In this document: positions 45,601-57,500 of the stretch, piece by piece
How the letters are laid out: every line of letters begins with the position of its first letter
Position numbering within the stretch: the stretch's first letter is position 1
Assembly (NCBI GenBank): GCA_015350385.1
Contig: WNKI01000003.1
Location: 3,202,849 to 3,266,848, forward strand
Direction of reading: 5' to 3'
Length of the DNA: 64,000 nucleotides
Origin: Aculops lycopersici
Lineage: Eukaryota; Arthropoda; Arachnida; Trombidiformes; Eriophyidae
Made by a program: the position numbers and the translations under genes
The notes under the pieces: generated by a model
Told to the model about the DNA's origin: nothing
Seen by the model: the letters and a program-made list of their open reading frames with translations, nothing else
Database searches by the model: none

Positions 45601-47231
45601 TACGTGAGTTTCCTCCCAACCGACCAACTCTAATACTATTCTCAAATGCACCCAAACCCTTGATTACTAACCTATTGATCGATCAACAATCGATCTCTGA
45701 TTGGCCACTCAATGTTAATCATGTGACGTAACAACAACAACACAGCGTCGACTTGGCTTATTTCGACAAGTCCAGCGTTAGGCGGCCCTCGTACCTGCAG
45801 CCATCCGTTGAGGTGGCCTCGCTAACCTCCGCCGGAAGCGACGAGGCACAGAACGCGGAAATCGGGCGCATTCTAAGCAACAGCTCAGCGTTGAACTCGA
45901 GGCGCACAAGTTACGGCACAAACGAGGACTACGAGGCTGAGGATGGCGACGGTGAGCTGGACGAGGCCGACTTGTTACCTGCCACTAGATCTAATGAACG
46001 CAACCATCAGACTGGAAGTAGCGCGCCTGTGAGTGTGAAACAAAAGCAACAACACCAAACGATGGCCTCGGGTGGCAAATTTCCAGCGAGAAGCGGCGGT
46101 CATGACGACAATCAGCAAACTATTAGTCTGTCCGCTTGCACCCCGAACAACTCGAACCATTCCACAGACCAGTGTGGCGAGGCTGATATTGCGGAGCACC
46201 GACAAAGTTCAGCGATTTCAACCACGCGAGCCTCGAGTAGTGGCTCGGGCGCCGTTGACCCCTCGGCCGCGGTATCCTCGCCGGAAGTGCAGCATCGGCG
46301 CCAAGAAACCAGCAAGCACCTGCAGCCACGGGACCCCTCAGCTTTGGCCACTCAATATAATTGCCACCAGTGTTGCAAGTACGCTGATGCCGCCGCCGCC
46401 GCTACAGACATAACATCTACCGAAGCAACCACCAATGCTTCTCGGCAGGAAATTTATGGACAGTCCTGTAGACAGCAGAGGGTTGTTGGTCAGTCTTCCG
46501 CGAGGGAGGGCGAGACAAGCTCGAATATAAATCCAACTCAGGCGCCCATTTTGGCCGAAATCGATTCAGTGCTCGTTGACCACAACCTCAACCCCAACCT
46601 CAACCAGCGAGGTAATGAAATTTATTCCAACTCTCCGTTAGCCGGCAGCTCGTCGACCACAAATAAAATGGCCACCACCAAAGTGACGCCAGTGATGACA
46701 CAACCACCTGAGGGCTCAATTGGCCAGCCGGACTGCGCCTTTTGCGTTGGCCTCAGTGGAGGTCCGGCGCCGCCAAGTGGGTGGTCATGTGTATTTCCAA
46801 CGGAAGACTATCCAATGACAGCCGAATGGGAATTGAGCGGCCAGCAAGTGGGCGCTTATAAAACAACTCGGCAGCAAGCAACTCTGACTCAATTGGCCGA
46901 GTCAATTCTAACAGAGCCGGCGAATGCTCAGTTACGATGCAATTTACAACGCCAATGGTCTCAACAACAACAGCAACCTCAACCTCAATTACAACGACAA
47001 AACTCCCAGCTGGAAAGTGAGACCAACAACTTCAAAGCATTCACCATTCACTCGGCATTTCGTGTACTGATTGTCATTCTAGTGATGAATTTCCTATTGA
47101 GACTCACTGACTGCCTTTCCAATTCTCTCATTGACTTGTTAACAACTTCCAACAACGGTTCTAGAGGCAGTGCAATGGACAACGGCGGCGGCGGCAGCAG
47201 CAGCAAATTAGATAACATTGAGATGAGATGA
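42695..47231 (+). CDS. FERM-domain protein with C-terminal membrane segment (FRMD3/5-like), 3 exons
   Basis: Exons: 42695-45316, 45515-45603, 45746-47231; donors GTTAGT and GTGAGT, phases 0 and 2, total 1398 residues. The middle exon supplies the last F3 helix (RKQILGFKCLSNDDCHNLYMRLLEQKYFFT). Residues 1 to about 505 are Ser/Thr/Gln-rich. The FERM domain follows: F1 at about 512-590 (GQYLIENL...YFGLKL), F2 at about 695-800 (LRIKFYPPN, QYDLGDY), and F3 at about 806-904 (LETYGFDYWQV, FRWHNISKI). F1 and F2 are separated by a low-complexity insert of about 100 residues. A hydrophobic helix (FRVLIVILVMNFLLRL, about 1340-1356) near the C-terminus resembles the C-terminal membrane segment of FRMD3/FRMD5, which are membrane-cortex linkers. 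An alternative start is M20 at 42752. The stop lies inside a pentanucleotide repeat. Confidence 0.85.
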
Positions 47232-47274
47232 GATGAGATGAGATGAGATGAGATGACATGACATGACATGACAG
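47219..47274. repeat. (GAGAT)n then (GACAT)n pentanucleotide repeat across a stop codon
   Basis: About seven GAGAT units change into about four GACAT units. The last residues and the TGA stop of the FERM gene are made from the first units of this repeat. Confidence 0.9.
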
Positions 47275-47436
47275 CTAGACTGTGATTTGTAGGCACCACA
47301 ATTGTGTAAGTGCGCAGTTGGTATCAGATTGGGAGTTAAAGTTACACTTTTGGCAAGAGAAAATGATTGTTTGTTTTAGCGCAAGAAAAAATTGGGGCCA
47401 ACTCAGATAGCTGGCGCCACGCGAGACACGAGCAAC

Positions 47437-47442
47437 AATAAA
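47437..47442 (+). terminator. Polyadenylation signal AATAAA of the FERM gene
   Basis: AATAAA about 206 nt downstream of the FERM stop codon on the same strand. Confidence 0.45.
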
Positions 47443-48977
47443 ACAAACAACAATTAGAACACTTTGTCGAAAGTTGGAGAAAGATTAGTTAGACTGCTCA
47501 CTTTGAGTGCTCTGGAATCTGCACTTTTTTCCATCTCTCTTTCAATTGAGTTTTATACCAAGCTGGCTGGCCACAGTGAAAATGAACAAACTCGTGGGCG
47601 ACTCGCTTTCATTTTACACCTCCAGTCTGAAATATAAACACATAAAGTTTTGAGTGGCAGACTCTGACGTCGTCGTCGTCGTCGTTGTAGTCAGCTAGAT
47701 CAAGAGTCGCGAAAATGTTTTCATTTGTCATGGTACATAACTTTAGGCTGAGCAACGAGGAAAGTTGATGACATCATTTGCATTGTGTTTGTTCAATTAG
47801 GACGTCGAGTTTTGTGAGGAGTGTGTTAAAAAGGCGTCCTAATTTGCGAAATCATTCCCGTTTCCAGAAGAGCCCAGCAGGCAACAAGTCGGAGAAGCGA
47901 ACTATGGAAGGTGGCAAAAATAAGCAGCTCCAGAGGGAGGTGAGAGTTTGCGTCACATTGAATGGAGTGCCCACGATTTGCATATAATATAACCAATAAG
48001 CACTAAGAGTCCATAAAACTCTGATAGAACTGAAGGAATTTCCAAGAGGTAGAAATGAATTCTTGCCACTGGATTCAAAGGAGCAATCGAACGATACGAT
48101 GAACTCGATTGCTCAATTTAGACTCGCGTACCTAGAGGAAAGCTCCAATTTGTCCTAATGCAGCATCACCATGGTTAGCGGCTCCAGTAGCATTAGCAGC
48201 GAGGCGGACGGATTCCCTTGCGGCACAAGCAAATTTAGCTTGAACTTTCGCGACTTGGGATGAAAATGCACCTCCGAGGCCATAAAAGTAGCTAGCCAAG
48301 TGACTTTTCTTTGGCAATCTCTCTCTCTCTCTCTCTCCCTCCATTGGATGGCCGATGGAATTGAATGGGATGTAAACGAATCAGTCGGCGTCTCAAGTTC
48401 AATCAGCGAGTTGGCAGTGGATTCGCCATGGCGACGAGGAAAGAGTTTAGTGGCTCACCTGGAGTTTAAGTGGCCAACGAGGGAAGCCACAGGAAATCCC
48501 GTGGGAAGGGGGAAGCCAGAGTTCGACTTGAGAAAGCTAATTTTGGTTCTGTGTATATCGCTCGTAGAGAAATGAGCATGAGTGTGAGTCAGCGGAAAAA
48601 TGCAAGCCACTAGCTGAGCGGGCGTGTAGAGGAGGCCCAAGTCGCTAGGTGCCCAGCTAACGGGCGGCCTCTATACGCCGCCAACGATTCGAATAGAACT
48701 CTCCCTTTCTCCATCGAGTCCCTCAGCTTAAAAACTCGCCCATTCAGTGAATGAGAGTCGGAGATCATTTGGGTGAGTAAATGGAAAAGGCTCACCTTTC
48801 CCCCTGTAAATACAAATGGAATGGTAGTTGTTGTCGTCGTTGTCGTTCGCCGGGCGACTGCACCAACTACAACTACGGTGACGCTCAATTGAGACAGCAA
48901 CAGCTAAGCGTACGACTGCCTGTGGTTAGTTCAATGCAAAACCATCGCTGCCACGAAAAACATGCCAAAACAACAGC

Positions 48978-49371
<394 letters not shown>

Positions 49372-49391
49372 NNNNNNNNNNNNNNNNNNNN
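49372..49391. other. Assembly gap of 20 N
   Basis: Twenty undetermined bases inside the compound satellite; the true repeat length is unknown. Confidence 0.99.
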
Positions 49392-49472
49392 GTACGACGA
49401 CGTACGACGTACGTACGTACCGTAGTACGTACGTACGTACGTACGACGTACGACGACGAGAGTAGAGTAGAC

Positions 49473-49539
<67 letters not shown>
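49392..49539. repeat. Degenerate GTACGAC repeat and second (GA)n run
   Basis: After the gap, imperfect GTAC/GACGAC words lead to a second GA run of about 31 units (49477-49539). The block is thus flanked by GA on both sides. Confidence 0.95.
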
Positions 49540-49544
<5 letters not shown>

Positions 49545-49797
49545 ACTGTATGTTGGTATTAGTGTTGCACATTTTGCTCGGCGACAACTACCACTACATT
49601 TTCGCAAACTACCAACTCGCAGTCGGCTCACAATTGATTATGGCTCTTGCGTTGTAACCAACGTGATGGCGGCACAAAGGTGCGAGGCAATAGAAAAGTA
49701 TATATCCAGTTATGAGACTTGACTAAACTCGAAAAGATGTGGTGGCTAAAGAGGGGGAGAAAGGAAGCGAGTGATTCGTTGGATCTGCCAATAGGAA

Positions 49798-49805
49798 TAT
49801 ATAAG
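49798..49805 (+). promoter_or_regulatory. Candidate TATA box upstream of the small heat shock gene
   Basis: TATATAAG on the plus strand, 620 nt before the start codon; it implies a long 5' UTR or an untranslated exon, and no clear initiator follows. Confidence 0.3.
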
Positions 49806-50416
49806 CAAGCGAGTGAGTCGAGGTTTGTTGTTAGATTTCGCTTGTTGAGTTGAGTTAAGTACACGAAACGACGAGGGCGAAAGCGAGAGTTTAGCGCGGA
49901 TCAGTTGCAAGTGTGTGTTCAATGCAATCCAATGCAATCCAATTCAGTTAGCTAGCTAGCTTGCCAGCAATCCAACAGACAACACAACCGACAAGTCGAA
50001 CGCCGCCTCGCCGACAGTCTGCCGTGTGGTAATGGCCGTGGATTCGAGCCATTAGATTGGCGCCATCGACTCCTTTCGCCTCTCGGCGCCTTCCCTTCGT
50101 TAGTTGGTCGACTTGAAGTTGCCTCTGCCTCTTGGTTGCTTGTGGTCGTCCTTTGCTCGCTTTTTGAGGCTCAACTTGAGACGCCAAGGAATGAGAAGTT
50201 GGAAGTCAGTCAGCTAGTCAGTGTGCGAGAGGGAGGGGGAGAGAGAGAGAGAGAGTAAACAGAATTTTGCTCAAGTGTCAATATAACCAAGGAGTTTGAG
50301 GATAAGAATAGAGGTTTTGGTGGAGGAATAAAATTGCAAATAACGAATAGCAACCAACAAAACAAGCAAAAGGAAAGAAAGAAAGCAACCAGGAGAAATA
50401 ATAACAACAAGCAGAA

Positions 50417-51127
50417 ATGGATCGCGAATCGGCCACTTCTAGTCCATTGTCCAATGATCCGCTTGCTGCCGGCGCACTAAGCGGCAGCGGAACCAACAGG
50501 GCGACCACCACAGAGCGCCGCACTACAACCACCACAACAACCAAGCGAACGGTTAAGTCGAGCGACGATTTTGTCCCCATTGCGACCGATATTCAACAGG
50601 TGAGATCGGAGTCGCGCTCCGGTTCCGTCTCGTCGAGTTCGCCTTTATTTGATAAGTCAGCAAACAGCCAGCAACAGCAGTCGTCCAGTCAGCAGCATTC
50701 GTCGAGCTCAACCAGTAAGCAGCAGTTTAGTTCTGGTGGAAATAGTAAAAATGTTTGGAGTTCAACCAGCACAACGACAACAGGTGGCGCCAACGCCGCT
50801 GGAGACGGACTTCAGTCGCCTTTGATTCAGGATACGGAGGAGGGAAGGGTTTTAAAGTTGCGCTTTGATGTTACCCAATATGAGCCGGATGAGATTATTG
50901 TCAAGACCGTTGATAATCGGCTGACTGTGCAGGCAAAGCACGAGGAAAAGACAGAAAATCGCACAGTTTACAGGGAATACAATCGCGAGTTTCACTTACC
51001 CGACGGAACCGATGTGGAACAAATCCGCTCGTCACTATCTAAGGATGGAATTTTAACAGTCGACTGTCCACTACCGACTCCCCAACTTCATGGAGCCTCG
51101 AGAAGGATTCCCATTGAGAAGCTGTGA
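50417..51127 (+). CDS. Small heat shock protein (alpha-crystallin/Hsp20)
   Basis: This 236-residue protein has an alpha-crystallin domain at residues 143-220 (LRFDVTQYEPDEIIVKTVDNRL, then the YREYNREFHLPDGTDVE and LSKDGILTVDCPLP strands that define metazoan Hsp20 proteins). A C-terminal IPI at 231-233 matches the I-x-I/V motif that locks oligomers together. Such proteins are ATP-independent chaperones that hold unfolding clients. The N-terminal 140 residues are unusually long and low complexity, with a Thr tract (about 30-42) and Ser/Gln runs, against about 60-80 residues in typical animal sHSPs. The stop TGA overlaps GTGAGT, a donor-like sequence, but the sequence already ends where the family usually does, so I accept this stop. 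Confidence 0.95.
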   Translation: MDRESATSSPLSNDPLAAGALSGSGTNRATTTERRTTTTTTTKRTVKSSDDFVPIATDIQQVRSESRSGSVSSSSPLFDKSANSQQQQSSSQQHSSSSTSKQQFSSGGNSKNVWSSTSTTTTGGANAAGDGLQSPLIQDTEEGRVLKLRFDVTQYEPDEIIVKTVDNRLTVQAKHEEKTENRTVYREYNREFHLPDGTDVEQIRSSLSKDGILTVDCPLPTPQLHGASRRIPIEKL

Positions 51128-51545
51128 GTTCGTTTGTTTTGTTATCATTTATTTATTTGTCTACCACTTACCTTCTCTACTATATCATCTGTCCCACGAC
51201 TCGATGTCTTGCCTTTTTCAAGATGGACGGACAATATATTTATAATGACCCATGTTGTCACTGGATAAGTTATAAGTGGGGATACAAGTGAGATTAGTTG
51301 CAGTAAATACTAATTACTTAAACTCAAGGCCCACGGCCGGGCACCAGGAGACGCCTGTTGCGCGCCCTATTGTTCTTGGTGTTTCAATTTGCAAGAGGAA
51401 AAGAAATACAATCAAAAAGCAAGTGAGCGAGAGAAAAAAACATTTAATTAAAGAGTCACAATGATGTAACAAAATAGCCTTTTGTTTGCTTGAATCTACT
51501 CGAGTTTTATTACATTCACTACACGAGTTTAGTTAATTAGTATCA
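51128..51545. other. Convergent spacer between sHSP and MICAL-like genes
   Basis: Both genes end here. Apart from the minus-strand poly(A) signal at 51507-51512 there is no recognised feature. Confidence 0.5.
51507..51512 (-). terminator. Polyadenylation signal AATAAA for the MICAL-like gene
   Basis: A minus-strand AATAAA lies 34 nt after the MICAL-like stop codon, close enough to support that stop as the true gene end. Confidence 0.6.
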
Positions 51546-54500
51546 TTAATTATTATCTTGGCAGCTAATTTCTTGTGACCGTCGACTAGCCAAAGTCTTG
51601 ATTAATTGGTCGCCTTCCACTCTTGCCGAGTTGCAGCCAGGTGTCGCCTCTTGCTCCTGGCTTAAATGGTCGCCCTCGCGATAATCCAAGTCGCGCTCTT
51701 GTTGATCCTCCTCGTCGTCATCAAACTCCCCGCTTGTTGCAAAGTCGCCGCAAGTTGAGTCAACATTCTCGTCGTCGTCCTCGTCATCATCCTCGTCCTC
51801 ATACTCGTCAGTATTGGGAGGCGAGTTCAAGCTACTCGACGCATCTGACTTCTTAGACCGCCGGTCGTCATCGTCGGGCTCGTGGTCTCGCCGGCCGCTC
51901 TCTACAGCTTCCTCTTCGGAGCTCTCGTCGTCGTCGTCGTCCTCCTCCTCATCGTCGACCTCGGAGGTTGAACTTTCCAATTTGTCTTTAGTAGAGGTAG
52001 TGTCAATATTGAGATGCTTGTTAGGATACTTGTCGACGTCCTCTTCATCTTTGCCACTAATTGGCTTCTTCGATTGATTTGAAGTCGAATCGTCTTTAGC
52101 TGATGACTTTCTTAAACTCGACTTGTCTATTACATTAGTCGGGTCTTGTTGGTGACCAAGCAAAACTCGCTCAAATTCCTCCTCATCAATCATCTCACGT
52201 GGCCTAGAGGTGAAAGTGTCGCGTTCGTTAACACTCTCGTTGCGCACGGGACTCATGGAGTCCTCGGCGGGCAGTATAAGTGTCACCTGCTCGCTCCCGT
52301 CAAGCGTCGTCTCGCTTCTAGCAATCTTATACTTGGCCTCCTCACCGGAAGTCTCCGACCCGTCCTCCTCCACAACTACCTGTTGTTGTCTATTAGCACG
52401 CGAACCCGTTGCTGATGAGTTCGACGACTTGGCGTCCTCGTATCGAGTAGACGAGGATTCAGTCGACGAGCAACTCGACTTTCGTGTGCCTGGAGACTTT
52501 CGTGAGCTCGAAATGCCGGAAACGCTCGCCGAGACCACAGAAGTTTCTGCGCTCGAATTCGACTTGCTCAAACGATTGATCATTCTCTCGGCAAGCTCGC
52601 CATCGTTGTCCAGAATATTCTTGTACACTTCATTGTAATCGATGCGAGCGTTGAAAAACTCCTCACGCGACTTGTAGCGAGTCTGCTGCAATTTCTGCTG
52701 CGGCTGTGTTTTTGGTTTCGTTTCACCTGCTCCAGTCACCTGTTGCTCCAACTGAGTCTCACCAATGTCTGCTACCGGCTGGCCAGCTGACTGCAATAGG
52801 CTTCGAGCTGAATACACAACTTGATCCAAACTATTAACCTGTGACCTAATGTCTGGCTCGCAAATGGAGCATACAAATCTGTCACCCAAGCGACTATCTG
52901 TACCTTTTGATCCAGACTCTGCTTGTTGTTGTTGCTGTTGTTTTTGATCCCTCAATTGAGCTCTCAGGTGAAATTGAATCTCATTCGTTCGAAGCGTGAT
53001 GTTGCATTTGGCGCACGTTAAACAACTTTGATGCAAAGTTGCCTCACCAATCTGAATCCGATCCGGCAATTTGACCAACTTACCGCACCGGAAGCATGAC
53101 TTTTCACAGTAATAGTTGCCCGACAGCTTAGCCGTCGTTTGGACATTTGAGCCAGAGTTTGTGGTGGTGGTCGAGAGTTCGCTTGATGTAATCGAGGCCG
53201 ACGAGCCACGAGAGGTTAGAGTATTAGAGTTGTTGCCAGTTGGAGTTGTAAACACCGAGGCTGAGTTGGTAGCCGCCAGGTAAGCTTGCTTGTGCGCTGC
53301 AGTTGGCCCATTGATGACAATAGACTTTTCGCTATCATATCTAGTGCGCGCCAGATGACTACTGTAACCATTGCTCTTGCTCAGGTACTTGTTTGTGGGC
53401 CGGTTTACGCACAGGTGGTCGTAATGCTTGTCATCATCATCATCATCAACGTTATCGTCGTCATTTCTATCGCTCTTATTATTAGAGAACAACCTTTTGA
53501 TTGGCTTGCTTGGCAAATTGGGATTCATTGCTGGCTTCCTGTTGCCGCCAAGAACGTTGCTGTTGTTGGTGTTCATGCTTAGCCTGCGCCCACCTGTGCC
53601 TACTTGTGGCCCATGTTGAGACTTTGTAGTTGTCTTGCTGCTCATACCGTTGGATTGCTGATGTCCCTTTGTCAGCTCATTCTTCAGGTGGCTGACCCAA
53701 CTGCCGCTCAGTGGCCGATTGGTATGGCGGCCGGCGCTTGCGCCGCCACCATTGATTCTAGCAAACAGGTTGTTGCTAGAATCCTTTTGCTGCAACTTTG
53801 ATGCGGTTGCCGAAATGGCACTCACTGTACCCAATCGGCGGGCGCCTACTTTTTCCTCAATGCTCGTCCCGTTGCCAAACAGCTGAGCCGCCTTGGCGGC
53901 CTTCAACTTCTCAGCCATTTCCTTGATGCGATCCTGAAACACTTCAACTTGTTTTTGCGGCTTACTACTATTGTTAGGACCACCGCCGCTACCGATACCA
54001 ATACAAGACGACGACGAGTGATCCATTGATTTGGTCTTGTTTAAACTCTTTGTCGAGCCTGACAAATGCAGTTGGCGATCCTTGTAAGCGGCCAGACGTT
54101 TTTCCCAGCACTTGACATTCCAATCGTCTTTGGACAATTTCGTTATCGGGATCTTTTTAACCTTATCTCGACTGCCTAAACCTGTACCTGACGTTGATGT
54201 TGTCTCGCAACTATTAACTTCGCCATTTCTACCACTGCTACCAAGGAATAGCTCCTGTAGAGTTGTAAATTGTGGCAAATTTTTAACGTTATCTATGAGC
54301 GGAGTTCTGGGTGTTGTAGCTTGACTAGATGATTGCGATGATGGGTGGTTGTCTGAGTTGTGATCAAATGAACTTAGTTTGCTCTCAAAACTCTTAACTC
54401 GTTCAGCGAAACTAGTACATCGACGCATCGAATTCAATAAAGTCAATGGATTACCGGGCGCAGCGATGTCCGTTTTGGGTCTCAAATGGTAGGGCAACAA

Positions 54501-57500
54501 GTGTTCGTTGTTGCTATTCTCCTTGCCGCGCACTTGTCTCTCTCTCAATCTCCTCAACTCCTGAAAAAGCGCACCCCTACTAATCTCCTCACTTCCGCTT
54601 CCTGTCCCGCTTTCGCCTCTGCGACCTCCTGTTGCATCAGTTCCCCCCTTGAATTGCTCAACCAGTTGCTCGCGCACCACATTTATCTTAGTCTTTTGGC
54701 GCCTTTGCCGCAGACACTCGTCAATGTCGCGAGCCCGCCGAGCCTCCAAGCTCATCAAGTTGTTCGAGGAAGGAGAGGTACCCGATAGAGATGGAATAAA
54801 TAGATCATCGAGAAGGTCACAGTTTGGCACCTTGACTTGATTGTGGTTTAGATACTGCAAAGAATTGCTCAGATTATTGTAGGAATCCTCAAATTCCAGG
54901 TAGGTTTCGGCGTCCAACTCAAGCTCGCGCTTGCTTTGCGACAGGTAGGCTTGCTTAGTCAGCGACTTTGATCTACTCTTACTGTTCAATAATGAAGATC
55001 TCGATTGCGATCCCAACGGCGAGGCGTTGGCTGATTTGAGTTTCTTTGGTGACTTCCTGTTTGAACCACTTCCAGTAGCACCATTACCACTAGGCGACTT
55101 GACTCTCCTCTCCACCAAACGAGTTGACTTTGTATGCTTGTTGGTAGACAACGAGGACTTACCATGTCCGCCAACTGGACTCCCCCTCCAACCAGCGGAA
55201 GTTTCGTGGTCGCTAATCAAATGCTCCACCTGACACGGCGTCACCAAGTGACGATTCAAATTTGGATAACGACTATGTGGATTCAGTGTCCAGTGGGAGT
55301 AATTTTGTTGCAAATTTTCACTTGTCGTCTGGCCTAAAATTCGATAAATTGACTCTCGCTCGGCCATAACACTAAGCGCCATTCTATCGTAAGTTGTCAA
55401 TTGACTATCACTTGTTGCATTCGAACTATTCGTAGTTGATTTGTCGCTAACATTTAACACACGACTTGATCGATTGGTTGCCCGCGACGACATTGAACCA
55501 TGGTGATCAATAGCAGCACACTTGTTGACTGCCCACTGGCGACACATCCAGGCGGCGTCAAAGCCCGACAAGAATCCTCGCGCACATCCGCTTCCGGTTG
55601 GCCAGAAAGGTTCAAGTAGACTATCGCCCACCAAAGAGACCAGCGACAAACCACCACCTGTTGTTCTAAGGGCCTTGCATGCGTTTAGTGCTGCGTACAT
55701 TGAGGTAAAATCAAACATTGCGCAATCCTCCTGGCCATAATGATTTAGAGCAAACTCAAGTGGCTCTAGTCCAGTCGTCCAGAAGGCAGCGTCTTTGGCA
55801 TATTCTAATAAAGCCTCTCTATTAACATTACTGTCGGATAACAATTCTTGAGTTGTTGCATAGTCCTCCTTCAGAACTCCCCTCTCTAGAAGGGACTTTT
55901 TCTTGGCAGTCATAACAAAGTAATGAGTATCATCTTTGTAGTAGCAAATATTTTCTAATTGTATGTTTGTATCATAAGCCAAAGCATTAAACATATCCTG
56001 ATTGTAAATAAAAGATAATCCTGAAATCTCTGGCACCGCCGCCTCGATTGGCGTTTGACGATTGATGAAATTGGCAGTGATTGCGATGGCCAAACGGCCG
56101 CGAAACTCTTTACGTGGAAAGAACTTGCTCAATGTATTTCTCCTTCCATCTGCTCCAATTATAATATCCCATTCAAGTGAATGCAATTCATTCTCTTGCA
56201 TCTTGAAATCGCTTGAAAAATGAGCTCTGGCACCGCAAAGATTTCCCAATCTTCCTGGTGGTATCTTTTTATCATGTTTTTGGTTGCTAGCTTGAGATTG
56301 CTTTTGTGTATGTTTCTGTTCTTGATCACTTGTTTTGTTGCTAATACTTTTATCTTCGCTACAATGATTATTCTTATTTGGTGTTGTTGAAATGCTATCG
56401 TCATCATTGATTGAGCTATCTTCCTTTGATTGACTATCTAAAGCTGACTGGACCTCCTGCTGTTCACTCTCTAGGTAATCTGAGACGCGAACAAAATCGT
56501 CGAGTTTTTTGCTGCCACTTGATTGACTATCATCGACACTCGAGTCGAGATCACATTTAAGTACATTGTCACTAGAGTTATATATGTTGTTGCTTTTGGT
56601 ATTTTGTAAAGTATCAGATGGGCATCCGTTTGCCTTCTTGCTATCACTTAGGTTGTGGCTTGAATTTTTTGCATCTTGAGTTGTGATTGAATTAGAACTC
56701 GATGATGATGTTGCCGTCATCTTAATGCTCGTTGGGCATAGGTAAAGGTAGGAGCAATTGTCACGAAAGTCGCAGCCAATGAGGAGGCAAATCTTGAGTA
56801 GCATCAGTTGTAGTTGTCGTATTGAGATGTGATCAATACTTCCGGCACAAAATTTGCCATAAAACTTCTTGGCGCCCAAACTCTTGAGATCGTCAATAAC
56901 AAATGGCCACAAATGGAGCACATTGTTTCGCGAAAAGCGACTCCTCTTCTCCACCACGACCACCCTATTGGCTCCAAGTAATTGCAACTCGATGGCCGTC
57001 CTCAATCCGGCAGGGCCACTGCCGATGATGAGACAATTATGGTGTTGTAAGGCATTGTTACAATTAAACTGTCGTTTCCTTTGCCTGTGCAGAGATTTCT
57101 CTCCGTTCTCATGATAAACATCATGGTCATCGTCATCATCACCATCATCATCATCATCCTCGTCACTTGAGTCTAATAGTTCAACTCCCTGGTTGCTAAT
57201 ATTGGTGGTTGCAGTGCAGTTGATGGTATCACAATTGTTTTCCCTTCTAATCCCGAGTGGCGTGGTAGTGGTCGAAGTCTTTGTATTTGCGTAACACCTA
57301 TGAGCTGCCTTCTTGTCAATCTTTGCAAAAATAGCCTTCGCCTTCCAATTCTTTCTAGCTCTTGACATGATTGCCTTTTTTAATTTAGGAAAAAATACAT
57401 TGTACTCGCAGGGGCTCAAGTTGGCATAGTTTAATATTCGATGGTGAATAGCAAGTACGTTCTTCATCGTTGAGGCCTTGATAAATTGATCAAACAAGTC

